This document shows positions 32,936 to 40,693 of a stretch of 51,937 nucleotides of DNA, one piece after another (position 1 is the stretch's first letter; every line of letters begins with the position of its first letter). The translations under genes and the position numbers were made by a program. Source of the stretch: SFWF01 sp045539925 (GTDB lineage: Bacteria; Bacillota; Clostridia; Oscillospirales; Acutalibacteraceae). Location: the NCBI GenBank assembly GCA_045539925.1, contig JAZQGH010000082.1:1-51937 (forward strand), written 5' to 3'. The notes beneath the pieces are model-generated. The model made no database searches. It saw nothing but the letters and a program-made list of their open reading frames with translations, and had not been told where the DNA came from.

Positions 32936-34759
32936 TTATGACTGCATTGTTTTATAGGTGTAGAATTCACCCTTCTTTGCCATAAGCTCTTTATATGTGC
33001 CGAACTCAACGCACCTTCCGTCTCTCATAACGGCGATTTTATCTGCCTTTCGGATGGTAGAAAGTCTGTGGGCAACAATAAAGGTAGTCTTGTCTTCGGT
33101 GAGGTTGTTGATTGCATTTTGTATTTCAGCCTCAGAAACAGTATCAAGAGCACTTGTTGCCTCGTCGAAAATAATAACATCAGGTTTGCGGATTATGGCA
33201 CGGGCAATGGAAATACGCTGTCGCTGTCCGCCCGAAAGCTTGTCTCCGTGTTCACCTATGTTGGTGTCAAGTCCGTCGGGGAGCTTGGCAATAACGTTTT
33301 TGAGGTTTGCTGCCTCCACCGCCTGCAGTATTTCTTCTTCACTCACATTTGTCCTGCCGTAGGTGATGTTGTCGCGGATGGTACCGCTGAAAAGAATAGT
33401 GTTCTGCGGCACTACCGCAATATGCTGACGGTAGGAATGCATATCAAGGGAACTTGCCTTTTTACCGTCGATGTACATTTCACCTTCGGTAGGTCTGAAA
33501 AAGCCTATTGCCATATTTATAATGGTCGATTTGCCCGAACCCGATTCTCCTACAAAGGCAATGGTCTCACCTGCGTTTATTTTGAGGTTGAGCCCTTTAA
33601 GCACCAGTCTGTCGTCATCGGCATAATGGAAGCTTATGTCCTTGAACTCATACTCGCCTCGAAGCTCACGAAGCTTTTCCTTGCCCTTATAATCCTCTAC
33701 GTCGTAGGAGGAAAGGATTTCACCGATAGAGTGAACGCTTTCGGTACCCTTGGTGATTATGGGAAGCAGGGCAACTATGCCCGAAATCTTTGCAACCAGT
33801 GAGGTGAAATAGGTCTGATAAAGGGAAATATCTCCCACACCGATATCGCCGTTTATGGCAAGAATTACCGAGCAGACAAGGCAGAGTATCTGGAAAATAT
33901 TGAATATTACCCAACTTGACGAGCCAAAAAGTGACTGAATAAGGTCGAGCTTATAGCCTCGCTTTGCAACTTGAGTAACCTGATCGGTCAGCTTGTGTAT
34001 CTCGTCGTCCTCAAGCGCGTGGGCACGGGTAATGGGGACAAGCTCCACCATATCCATAACCTTGGAAGAGGTGTTTTCCATTTCCTGACGGAAAAGATGG
34101 TTCTGTTTACGCATTGATTTCCTGAAGGGGAGCATTGTAAGCACCGCAATAGGAATGGTGACAAGGAAAATGAAGAAAACGATGATGTTTTTTGAAACCA
34201 CAACAGCAATCGTAACCGACATACTGAGCAGTACATCCAGCAGGGTGTTGAATATCTGGGAGGAAAGAGCCTCTACTGCCTCAACGTCACGCATTACCTT
34301 AGACTGTATGCGTCCCGACTGCATTTCCTTGTGAAAGGAAATAGAAAGCTGTTGGAGCTTTCGTATCATAGCTCCTCGAAGACCCGCCTCAACATTTCTT
34401 CTGGCAATGCTGAAATATTTTACATGCAGCATATGAAAGGGTATGTTAAGTGCAAGAACGACTACAGCCGCAACAATGTTCACGATAATAAGCTTTACCG
34501 TGTTTTCGGGCCGTTCAACCGCAAGGTTTATAAGATTTGCGGTAATAATAGGAATCACCCAGGTTGGGGAGACCTTAACAGCATAGAATATTGCCGAAAG
34601 CAGCAGACGCCATTTGTGTGTCTTGAAAAGAAGAGCAAGAATCTTAAAGGCACCACCCTTGCGTTCGGTGTAGGTCCTTATAAAATCGTCTTCCTCGCGG
34701 TTTATTTCCGCGTCAGTGAAATGTGAATTTTTTTCCTGTGATTTTTGTTCCTGTAGCAT
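32936..34759 (-). CDS. ABC exporter, fused permease and ATPase
   Basis: A 607-residue half-transporter of the MsbA/LmrA type. After about 35 charged residues come six membrane helices (to about residue 330), then the ATPase. The ATPase has Walker A GESGSGKSTIINMAIG, Q-loop VVPQNTILFSGTI, signature LSGGQRQRISIARAI, Walker B VIIFDEATSALD and the H-loop VAHRLST. It works as a dimer; no partner gene is adjacent, so a homodimer is likely. The substrate is unknown. A GTG three codons upstream overlaps GAGGTGAAG; the ATG at 34759 is correctly spaced. Its promoter lies at 34835..34862. Confidence 0.94.
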   Translation of the reverse strand: MLQEQKSQEKNSHFTDAEINREEDDFIRTYTERKGGAFKILALLFKTHKWRLLLSAIFYAVKVSPTWVIPIITANLINLAVERPENTVKLIIVNIVAAVVVLALNIPFHMLHVKYFSIARRNVEAGLRGAMIRKLQQLSISFHKEMQSGRIQSKVMRDVEAVEALSSQIFNTLLDVLLSMSVTIAVVVSKNIIVFFIFLVTIPIAVLTMLPFRKSMRKQNHLFRQEMENTSSKVMDMVELVPITRAHALEDDEIHKLTDQVTQVAKRGYKLDLIQSLFGSSSWVIFNIFQILCLVCSVILAINGDIGVGDISLYQTYFTSLVAKISGIVALLPIITKGTESVHSIGEILSSYDVEDYKGKEKLRELRGEYEFKDISFHYADDDRLVLKGLNLKINAGETIAFVGESGSGKSTIINMAIGFFRPTEGEMYIDGKKASSLDMHSYRQHIAVVPQNTILFSGTIRDNITYGRTNVSEEEILQAVEAANLKNVIAKLPDGLDTNIGEHGDKLSGGQRQRISIARAIIRKPDVIIFDEATSALDTVSEAEIQNAINNLTEDKTTFIVAHRLSTIRKADKIAVMRDGRCVEFGTYKELMAKKGEFYTYKTMQS

Positions 34760-34834
34760 AATCTTCACCTCAGAAATCGGCAGAGAAATAGGATTTTTGC
34801 GGTCCTCTGCAAAGAGAATTCATAATCCACCTTC

Positions 34835-34862
34835 ATTATATACAATACCCCCTGAAATGCAA
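34835..34862 (-). promoter_or_regulatory. Probable promoter of the ABC exporter gene
   Basis: Minus strand TTGCAT (34857..34862), 16 bases, TATAAT (34835..34840). The leader is about 70 nt and contains a GCAGAG/CTCTGC hairpin (34780..34810). Confidence 0.6.
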
Positions 34863-34895
34863 CAATTTTATTTTAATTTTTGCAAAGTTTTTTGT

Positions 34896-34924
34896 TTGAC
34901 TTTAAACACTGTGTATAGTACAAT
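34896..34924 (+). promoter_or_regulatory. murA promoter 1 (distal)
   Basis: TTGACT (34896..34901), 17 bases, TACAAT (34919..34924). Transcripts would start near 34931 and include the small reading frame at 34998. Confidence 0.75.
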
Positions 34925-34968
34925 ATTATAGTTATATTGTGTATTCTGTAAGCTTAAAAAACTTAGAA

Positions 34969-34997
34969 TTGACTTTATCGCTTTAGGAGTATATAAT
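34969..34997 (+). promoter_or_regulatory. murA promoter 2 (proximal)
   Basis: TTGACT (34969..34974), 17 bases, TATAAT (34992..34997). It gives a leader of about 110 nt. It overlaps the ribosome site and start of the 12-codon frame, so transcripts from here would lack that frame. Confidence 0.75.
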
Positions 34998-35036
34998 ATG
35001 AGTTGGATAATCTACTATATTGTGGATATAGTTTAA
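34998..35036 (+). CDS. Possible 12-codon leader peptide before murA
   Basis: ATG AGT TGG... encodes MSWIIYYIVDIV and stop. It is preceded by AGGAGT at 8 bases, a good ribosome site. It would be translated only from promoter 1. It is very hydrophobic, and bases 35014..35032 within it can form a hairpin. It may be a chance frame; no relative is known to me. Confidence 0.3.
   Translation: MSWIIYYIVDIV
35014..35032. repeat. Inverted repeat downstream of murA promoter 2
   Basis: ACTATAT-TGTGG-ATATAGT is a perfect 7-bp inverted repeat just after the expected start of transcription from promoter 2, a position suited to an operator or a leader hairpin. The remaining leader to 35114 holds a GCATA/TATGC hairpin and nothing else that I recognise. 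Confidence 0.6.
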
Positions 35037-35114
35037 TATTTAAGCTCGGGCATACTAATTGTGCTATGCGAATAATGTCGCAAACACAAAATTTTTTGTT
35101 AGGGAAGTGCCGAT

Positions 35115-36401
35115 TTGGATAAATTTGTCGTAAACGGAGGAAAAAGGCTGTGCGGACGCATTTGCGTCAGCGGTGCTAAAAACGCTGCAGTTGCAATTTT
35201 GCCGGCTGTATTACTGGCCGATTCTCCTTGTATTATAGAAAATGTTCCCGATATTTCGGATGTCCACGGAATTCTTCGTGCGCTTTCTGCACTTGGCGCA
35301 ACAGTAAAACCTCTTAATCGCACCTCTTTCGAAATCGACCCAACAGGAGTAAGCTCCTTTATGGTAACTAAAGAAATGGCACAGGGTATGAGAGCCTCTT
35401 CTTATTTTCTGGGTGCTCTTCTCGGCAGAATGAACAAGGCAAAGGTTGCACCTCCCGGCGGATGTGCAATCGGGCTTCGTCCTATAGATCAGCATATTAA
35501 GGGCTTCAATGCTCTGGGCGCAAAGGTTACTATCGAAAACGGTATGGTTGTAGCAAAGGCGGACAAGCTTTCGGGCTGTGCTGTGTATCTCGATATGGTT
35601 TCTGTAGGCGCTACGGTAAATATTATGATAGCCGCCGCCAAGGCTAAGGGAATGACCATTATCGAAAACGCCGCACGCGAGCCTCATATTGTTGACCTTG
35701 CCAACTTCCTTAATTCTATGGGAGCAGATGTAATGGGCGCAGGTACCAGCGTAATAAAAATACGCGGTGTCGACACCCTCAGAGGAACCACCTATGGCAT
35801 TATTCCCGATCAGATAGAGGCGGGCACCTATATGGTTGCTGCTGCCGCAACAAAGGGCGATGTTGTAATAAGCAACGTAATCCCCAAGCATCTCGAATCC
35901 ATTACGGCCAAGCTCAGAGAGTCGGGCGTCACAGTCGAAGAGGGAGACGAGTTTGTAAGGGTAAGGGCAGACCGACGCCCCAGCCCCTGCAAGGTAAAAA
36001 CTATGCCTCATCCGGGCTTTCCCACCGATATGCAGCCTCAGTTTGCAACACTGCTTGCTTTGGCTGAAGGAACTTCGGTTGTTACCGAAAGCGTTTGGGA
36101 AAACCGCTTCAGATATGTGGACCAGCTCACATTTATGGGGGCAGACATCAGGGTCGACGGAAAATCCGCTATGATAACAGGTGTCCAAAAGCTCAAAGGA
36201 GCACAGGTAAAGGCTGATGACCTTCGTGCTGGTGCCGCTATGATAATTGCGGGTCTTGTGGCAGAGGGCGAAACAGAAATTCGCGACATCGAGTATATCG
36301 ACCGAGGCTACGAAAAGGTTGTCGAAAAGCTTACAGCGGTAGGCGCAGATATAAAACGTGTGTCCGACCTTCTGGATGATTTCAAATTAAAAGCAAACTG
36401 A
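35115..36401 (+). CDS. murA: UDP-N-acetylglucosamine 1-carboxyvinyltransferase
   Basis: First committed enzyme of peptidoglycan synthesis, adding enolpyruvate to UDP-GlcNAc. 428 aa. The Lys-Asn pair in SGAKNAAVAILPA and the active-site loop PGGCAIGLRPIDQHIKG are present. The loop cysteine, which fosfomycin attacks, is retained. FPTDMQPQFATLLALAEG and DLRAGAAMIIAGL lie near the end. TTG start with AGGGAAGTG before it. Two promoters precede it. A GC-rich hairpin follows before the walJ-like gene. Confidence 0.97.
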   Translation: MDKFVVNGGKRLCGRICVSGAKNAAVAILPAVLLADSPCIIENVPDISDVHGILRALSALGATVKPLNRTSFEIDPTGVSSFMVTKEMAQGMRASSYFLGALLGRMNKAKVAPPGGCAIGLRPIDQHIKGFNALGAKVTIENGMVVAKADKLSGCAVYLDMVSVGATVNIMIAAAKAKGMTIIENAAREPHIVDLANFLNSMGADVMGAGTSVIKIRGVDTLRGTTYGIIPDQIEAGTYMVAAAATKGDVVISNVIPKHLESITAKLRESGVTVEEGDEFVRVRADRRPSPCKVKTMPHPGFPTDMQPQFATLLALAEGTSVVTESVWENRFRYVDQLTFMGADIRVDGKSAMITGVQKLKGAQVKADDLRAGAAMIIAGLVAEGETEIRDIEYIDRGYEKVVEKLTAVGADIKRVSDLLDDFKLKAN

Positions 36402-36406
36402 TTCTG

Positions 36407-36438
36407 GGGAGGGAATGTTTCCCTCCCTGACTTTTTTA
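36407..36438 (+). terminator. Terminator or attenuator between murA and the walJ-like gene
   Basis: GGGAGGGAA-TGT-TTCCCTCCC is a perfect 9-bp stem. The T-run (CTTTTTT) begins 4 bases after the stem, so termination may be partial. Confidence 0.65.
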
Positions 36439-36455
36439 AAAGGTGGGTGAGTAAA

Positions 36456-37247
36456 GTGGCAAAATTTTTTCCTATGTTTTCGGGGTCTGACGGCAACGCT
36501 ACATATATAGGAAATTCAGTTGGCGGAGTCCTTGTGGATGTGGGAGTTTCTTTTAAACGCATAAAAAACTCTCTTGTGAGCGCAGGCCTCACCCTCGAAG
36601 ACGTTAAAGCCATACTCATCACACACGAGCATAATGACCATATAAAAGGGCTTAAGGTTTTCCTTAAAAACCGTACCGTTCCCATAGTAGCCTCCCGCGA
36701 CACCGTCTACGCACTGGAGTACGCAGGTGCTATCTCATACGATACCCCTCGTATATACATAGACGAAACACCTTCGGCAGATTTTGACGGAATAAAAGTC
36801 AGCCGTTTCCCCACAAGTCACGACTGCGCGGGTTCAAGCGGATATGTTGTAGAACTTGACGGTGAAACCAAAACCGCCGTATGCACCGACCTTGGAGTAA
36901 TGACCGACGAGGTGTTTGCTGCCATATCGGGGGCGCAAACCGTCCTGCTTGAGTCTAATCACGACCCCGTAATGCTCCGTCTGGGACCTTATCCTGCCGA
37001 GCTTAAACTTAGGATAGGCTCAGATAAGGGACACCTTTCCAATGCCATATGTGCCGACACCTTGGCAAAACTCTATGAAAAAGGTGCTGTGCGCTTTATT
37101 CTCGGACACCTTTCAGAGATAAATAACACGCCCGAAAAGGCAGCCGCGTCCGCAAGAGCGGCTCTTATCGATAAGGGTGCAAAGGAAAACAGCGACTATA
37201 TATTATATGTAGCCCCAAAAGAGGGAAGCAGAGTGATATCTATATGA
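36456..37247 (+). CDS. MBL-fold metallohydrolase (WalJ/YycJ-like)
   Basis: A 263-residue metallo-beta-lactamase-fold protein with the metal motif THEHNDHIKGL, SRFPTSHDCAGS, CTDLGVMTDE and a late GHLSEIN histidine. It matches WalJ/YycJ, a probable nuclease usually encoded near the WalRK wall-sensing system and near rlmH. walRK is not in this window. A GTG at 36447 lies within the ribosome site region; the GTG at 36456 gives the family start MAKFFPMFSG. It overlaps rlmH by four bases (ATGA). Confidence 0.92.
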   Translation: MAKFFPMFSGSDGNATYIGNSVGGVLVDVGVSFKRIKNSLVSAGLTLEDVKAILITHEHNDHIKGLKVFLKNRTVPIVASRDTVYALEYAGAISYDTPRIYIDETPSADFDGIKVSRFPTSHDCAGSSGYVVELDGETKTAVCTDLGVMTDEVFAAISGAQTVLLESNHDPVMLRLGPYPAELKLRIGSDKGHLSNAICADTLAKLYEKGAVRFILGHLSEINNTPEKAAASARAALIDKGAKENSDYILYVAPKEGSRVISI

Positions 37248-37726
37248 TAAAGATAAAAATAATAGCTCTCGGCAAACTTAAAGAAAAATATCTCCGCGAA
37301 GCGGTAGAGGAATACATAAAGCGCATTTCGGCATATGCTAAAACCGAAATTATAGAGCTGGAGCCTGTGCGTCTCAGCGAAAACCCCTCGAATGCCGAAA
37401 TTGAGAGAGCGCTCACCTCCGAGGCAGAAATGATAAAGAAAAAAATTCCCGAAAATTCTCTCGTTACCGCAATGTGTATAGAGGGTAAGCAGTTCTCCTC
37501 CGAAAAACTCAGTGCCGTACTCACCGAGAATATAGACCGAGGTGTGGGAAACCTTGTGTTTATAATAGGTAGCTCATACGGTCTTTCTAAAGAAATAAAG
37601 GCGCTTAGCAGTATAAAGCTTTCCTTCTCTTCGATGACCTTTCCTCACCAGCTTTTCAGGGTAATGCTTTTAGAACAGATATACCGAAGCTTTAAAATAG
37701 CCGAGGGCTCAAAATATCATAAATAA
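37244..37726 (+). CDS. rlmH: 23S rRNA (pseudouridine-1915 N3)-methyltransferase RlmH
   Basis: A 160-residue SPOUT methyltransferase that modifies helix 69 of 23S rRNA. The start IKIIALGKLKEKYLREAVEEY and the knotted SAM-binding part (VFIIGSSYGLSKEIK and LSFSSMTFPHQLFRVMLLEQIYR, read as two stretches) agree with the family in content and length. The tail GSKYHK is the typical ending. Its ATG overlaps the stop of the walJ-like gene. Confidence 0.97.
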   Translation: MIKIKIIALGKLKEKYLREAVEEYIKRISAYAKTEIIELEPVRLSENPSNAEIERALTSEAEMIKKKIPENSLVTAMCIEGKQFSSEKLSAVLTENIDRGVGNLVFIIGSSYGLSKEIKALSSIKLSFSSMTFPHQLFRVMLLEQIYRSFKIAEGSKYHK

Positions 37727-37754
37727 TAATGTTGAACAAATAATAAAAAAATAC

Positions 37755-37783
37755 TTGACCGCAGAGATAGTTTGTGATATAAT
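37755..37783 (+). promoter_or_regulatory. Sigma-A promoter of rpmG-secE-nusG
   Basis: TTGACC (37755..37760), 17 bases, TATAAT (37778..37783). The leader is about 150 nt. A small ACCT-CTGT-AGGT hairpin followed by a long T-run lies close to the transcript start. Confidence 0.85.
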
Positions 37784-37861
37784 CATTCTACCTCTGTAGG
37801 TCTTTTTTTTTGTGAAAGACTTTTTAAAGCGAAAAAACCATGGTTTTGGTGTGCAAAAACT

Positions 37862-37911
37862 GTTTTTCGTTTGAGGGAGGCTAAGTTGTTTTTCGGACAG
37901 GAACGAAAAAC
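37862..37911 (+). promoter_or_regulatory. rpmG leader with alternative hairpins
   Basis: Arm A GTTTTTCGTT (37862..37871) and arm B GTTTTTCG (37888..37895) can each pair with arm C AACGAAAAAC (37902..37911), but not both at once. B-C is an 8-bp hairpin with an 8-base loop; A-C is a 10-bp helix around a 30-base loop. A 14-bp palindrome AAAACCATGGTTTT (37834..37847) lies just upstream. I know no named leader with this form. Confidence 0.5.
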
Positions 37912-37942
37912 GAAAATATTCCGTAAAACGGGAGGTGCCGTC

Positions 37943-38092
37943 ATGAGAGTAAAAATTACACTCGCCTGCACTGAGTGCAAGCAGCGCAACTACAACACAA
38001 TGAAAAATAAGAAGAACGATCCCGACAGACTTGAAATGAACAAGTACTGCAGATTCTGCAAGAAGCACACGGTTCATAAGGAAACAAAATAA
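37943..38092 (+). CDS. rpmG: 50S ribosomal protein L33
   Basis: A 49-residue basic protein, MRVKITLACTECKQRNYNT... with CRFCKKHTVHKETK at the end; the CTEC and CRFC pairs mark the zinc-binding L33 form. The frame extends upstream, but GGGAGGTG stands directly before the ATG at 37943. The order rpmG-secE-nusG-rplK-rplA-rplJ-rplL is the usual one in Firmicutes. Confidence 0.98.
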   Translation: MRVKITLACTECKQRNYNTMKNKKNDPDRLEMNKYCRFCKKHTVHKETK

Positions 38093-38103
38093 GGAGGAGA
38101 AGT

Positions 38104-38784
38104 ATGAAGGCAATTAACAAAATCAGCCAAATTTTGGCAATTGTTTTCTCGGCAGCAGCGGTTGTCCTTTTCTTTATGCCCTTCGTAAACCTCACCACTA
38201 CCGCAGGTGTAGATTACACCTTCATCGGTGGAGAACTTGCTTTCGGTAAGAATATTGAGGGTGTAGGTCAGCTCTACAAGTCGAGCCACATCTTATTTTG
38301 CTTCATTTTAACTGTTATCTCAGTACTCTTCGCAGGACTTACCTTTAAGTTCAAGAAGATGAGATACTGGGCACCCGCAGTCGCTCTTGTCGATGCGATT
38401 TATATGCTTGTAATAGCACTTACTCGCCCCGGCATGTATGTCGACAGCCGTCCTTTAGTGCTTTCAGCAGCCCCTGTGTATACCATTTTTGTAATGCTCG
38501 TATCCATCGCGCTTTTCGCAGCAACTCTGTTTGGTGCGTGTCATCTTTTTATTGATGACAAGATTATGGTTCTAGAAGGTGTTCGCAAAAAGACCATCCT
38601 TCAGAGACTCATCCACACTCTGCGCGATTATAAGAGTGAACTTAAGAAGATCGTTTGGCCCGGCCTTCGCGATGTAATAAAGAACACACTGGTAGTTCTT
38701 GTTATCTGTGCGATAATCGGCGCATTCATTTGGCTGCTCGACTTCGGTCTCGGTTCTCTTATGAGCTTCATTACTAAGCTTTAA
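38104..38784 (+). CDS. secE: Protein translocase subunit SecE with a four-helix N-terminal extension
   Basis: The last 62 residues are a normal SecE: an amphipathic helix (RDYKSELKKIVWPGLRDVIK) and one membrane helix (NTLVVLVICAIIGAFIWLL), which clamps SecY. They are preceded by about 165 residues with four predicted membrane segments (about 8-29, 61-81, 88-106 and 122-148). Bacterial SecE is usually 60-130 aa with one or three helices; I do not recognise this extension. The AAGGAGGAG site and the ATG at 38104 are unambiguous and the frame is unbroken, so the fusion is real in the sequence. It stands in the standard place between rpmG and nusG. Confidence 0.93.
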   Translation: MKAINKISQILAIVFSAAAVVLFFMPFVNLTTTAGVDYTFIGGELAFGKNIEGVGQLYKSSHILFCFILTVISVLFAGLTFKFKKMRYWAPAVALVDAIYMLVIALTRPGMYVDSRPLVLSAAPVYTIFVMLVSIALFAATLFGACHLFIDDKIMVLEGVRKKTILQRLIHTLRDYKSELKKIVWPGLRDVIKNTLVVLVICAIIGAFIWLLDFGLGSLMSFITKL

Positions 38785-38801
38785 TGTGACGGAGGGCTAA
38801 A

Positions 38802-39329
38802 ATGTCTGACAACAATCAAGCTAGGTGGTATGTAGTCCATACCTATTCGGGTTACGAGAACAAGGTAGCAAGTGACCTTGAAATCATGGTAGAAAACCGC
38901 AAGATGCAGGATCTTATCATGGACATCAAGATTCCTACCGAAACCGTAACAGAGATCAAAGAAGATAAAGTTAAAGAATACGAACGCAAAATTTTCCCCG
39001 GTTATGTACTTATAAAGATGATTGTCACCGACGATTCCTGGTATGTCGTGCGCAACATCCGCGGAGTAACCGGATTTGTAGGTCCCGGATCAAAGCCGGT
39101 ACCCCTTACCGACGCAGAGGTAGAAGCCTTAGGCGTTGAGAAGCACAGTGTTGAAGTCGGCTACAAGGTAGGCGACCTTGTCAACATTATCGACGGTCCT
39201 CTTAAAGATTTTCAGGGAACCGTTACCGCTGTCGATCTCGAAAACAAGAGCGTCAGCGTCAACATTTCGATGTTCGGCAGAGAAACCCCCGCCGAATTCG
39301 AACTCGACCAGATATCTCTGGCAGACTAA
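38802..39329 (+). CDS. nusG: Transcription termination/antitermination factor NusG
   Basis: A 175-residue protein. The N-terminal NGN domain (ARWYVVHTYSGYENKVAS, RKIFPGYVLIKM) binds RNA polymerase. The C-terminal KOW domain (VGDLVNIIDGPLKDFQGTV) contacts S10 or Rho. Length and motifs are standard. GGAGGGC lies before the ATG. It is followed by a structured region leading to rplK. Confidence 0.98.
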   Translation: MSDNNQARWYVVHTYSGYENKVASDLEIMVENRKMQDLIMDIKIPTETVTEIKEDKVKEYERKIFPGYVLIKMIVTDDSWYVVRNIRGVTGFVGPGSKPVPLTDAEVEALGVEKHSVEVGYKVGDLVNIIDGPLKDFQGTVTAVDLENKSVSVNISMFGRETPAEFELDQISLAD

Positions 39330-39341
39330 TTTCATAAATAC

Positions 39342-39437
39342 GCAGAAAATTTCTGCTTAACGCGGAGAAAAAATCCGCATTAAGCCCGCAAGGGTGTATT
39401 AAAACCGCGGCAGTTTGCCGCCGACGCAAAAAGCGTC
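39342..39437 (+). promoter_or_regulatory. Row of four short hairpins between nusG and rplK
   Basis: In order: GCAGA/TCTGC (39342..39356); CTTAA-C-GCGGA/TCCGC-A-TTAAG (39356..39384); GCGGCA-GTT-TGCCGC (39407..39421); GACGC-AAAAA-GCGTC (39423..39437). None ends in a T-run, so they do not look like terminators. They lead directly into the L1-type element at 39439. They may stabilise or process the mRNA. Confidence 0.5.
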
Positions 39438-39438
39438 A

Positions 39439-39497
39439 CGGTGGGAGGAACGGGTATATGACCGTTCCGCCAAGTGAAAAATCACTAGTTACCACGA
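39439..39497 (+). promoter_or_regulatory. L1-binding-site mimic in the rplK-rplA leader
   Basis: GTGGGAGG (39441..39448) and TTACCAC (39489..39495) enclose two hairpins, GGAACGG/CCGTTCC (39447..39468) and AGTGA/TCACT (39473..39486). The 23S rRNA binding site of ribosomal protein L1 has GGUGGGAG opposite GUGAAAUACCACC, which these strands copy closely. L1 is known to repress its own L11-L1 operon through such a site. The element lies just before the rplK ribosome site GGAGGTG. Identification is by motif; no model was run. Confidence 0.75.
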
Positions 39498-39515
39498 ATA
39501 ATGGAGGTGCAAACA

Positions 39516-39941
39516 ATGGCTCAGAAAATTATAGGTTACATCAAACTGCAGATCCCCGCTGGAAAAGCCACTCCGGCTCCCCCGGTAGGTCCTGCACTGG
39601 GACAGCACGGCGTCAACATCATGGCGTTCACAAAGGAATTCAACGAACGCACTAAAAATGATGCAGGTCTCATCATTCCGGTAGTTATTACCGTTTATGC
39701 AGACCATTCGTTCAGCTTCGTCACCAAAACTCCCCCTGCAGCAGTTCTTATTAAAAAGGCATGCGGCATCGAGAGCGGATCAGGCGTTCCGAACAAGACA
39801 AAAGTTGCAAAGATCACCAGTGAGCAGATTAAGAAGATCGCAGAGCAGAAAATGCCCGACCTTAACGCCGCAAGCGTTGAAGCTGCTATGTCTATGATAG
39901 CAGGTACCGCTCGCAGTATGGGCATCGAAGTAGTCGATTAG
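39516..39941 (+). CDS. rplK: 50S ribosomal protein L11
   Basis: A 141-residue protein of the GTPase-associated centre: AQKIIGYIKLQIPAGKATP and PPVGPALGQHGVNIMAF at the start, then the RNA-binding C-terminal half ending SMIAGTARSMGIEVV. The frame continues five codons upstream through the ribosome site TGGAGGTG, so the ATG at 39516 is the start. It is probably controlled with rplA by L1. Confidence 0.98.
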   Translation: MAQKIIGYIKLQIPAGKATPAPPVGPALGQHGVNIMAFTKEFNERTKNDAGLIIPVVITVYADHSFSFVTKTPPAAVLIKKACGIESGSGVPNKTKVAKITSEQIKKIAEQKMPDLNAASVEAAMSMIAGTARSMGIEVVD

Positions 39942-39950
39942 TAGTCTCTC

Positions 39951-39980
39951 TCGTGGGAGGAAATTTCCGATTTAACCACT
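39951..39980 (+). promoter_or_regulatory. Second L1-type motif, directly before rplA
   Basis: GTGGGAGG (39953..39960), a short GGAAATTTCC segment, then TTTAACCAC (39971..39979): the same GTGGGAG ... ACCAC strands as before rplK, in a more compact form. It ends 5 bases before the rplA ribosome site GGGAGG (39985..39990), so a bound protein could block rplA translation. Confidence 0.5.
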
Positions 39981-39997
39981 TATTGGGAGGTAAAACA

Positions 39998-40693
39998 ATG
40001 AAACACGGTAAAAAGTATAACGAAAGCGCAAAGCTTATCGAAACAGGTAAGCTTTACGAACTCGGCGAAGCTTGTGAGATTGCATGCAAAGCAGCAACCG
40101 CAAAGTTCGACGAAACAGTAGAAATTCACGTTCGTCTGGGTGTAGACTCCCGTCACGCTGACCAGCAGGTTCGCGGTGCAGTAGTTCTCCCCAACGGAAC
40201 AGGTAAAAATGTAAGAACTCTCGTTCTTGCAAAGGGCGACAAGGTCAAAGAGGCTCTTGAAGCAGGTTCTGATTTTGCAGGAGCAGAAGAGCTCGTTGCT
40301 AAGATTCAGAACGAAGGTTGGCTCGATTTCGACGTAGTAATCGCAACACCCGATATGATGGGTATGGTTGGTCGTCTTGGTAAGGTTCTTGGACCCCGCG
40401 GTCTTATGCCTACCCCCAAGGCTGGTACCGTTACTCCTGACGTAGCTAAGGCTGTTACCGAGGCTAAGGCAGGTAAGATTGAGTACCGTCTCGACAAGAC
40501 CAACATTATCCACTGCCCCGTAGGAAAGGCTTCCTTCGGCCGCGAGAAGCTCGAAGAGAACATTGATACTCTTATGAGCGCAATCGCAAAGGCTAAGCCC
40601 GCAGCAGCAAAGGGTCAGTACATTAAGTCCTGCACCGTAGCTACTACTATGGGTCCCGGAATTAAGGTTGCTACAAGTAAATATTCCAACTAA
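39998..40693 (+). CDS. rplA: 50S ribosomal protein L1
   Basis: A 231-residue protein of the L1 stalk, starting MKHGKKYNESAKLIETG, with the conserved VRLGVDSRHADQQVRGAVVL, GPRGLMPTPKAGTVTPDVA and the C-terminal TTMGPGIKVATSKY. The ATG at 39998 follows GGGAGGT; the frame extends upstream through the leader without significance. The 23S-like motifs upstream suggest that it regulates its own operon. Confidence 0.98.
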   Translation: MKHGKKYNESAKLIETGKLYELGEACEIACKAATAKFDETVEIHVRLGVDSRHADQQVRGAVVLPNGTGKNVRTLVLAKGDKVKEALEAGSDFAGAEELVAKIQNEGWLDFDVVIATPDMMGMVGRLGKVLGPRGLMPTPKAGTVTPDVAKAVTEAKAGKIEYRLDKTNIIHCPVGKASFGREKLEENIDTLMSAIAKAKPAAAKGQYIKSCTVATTMGPGIKVATSKYSN

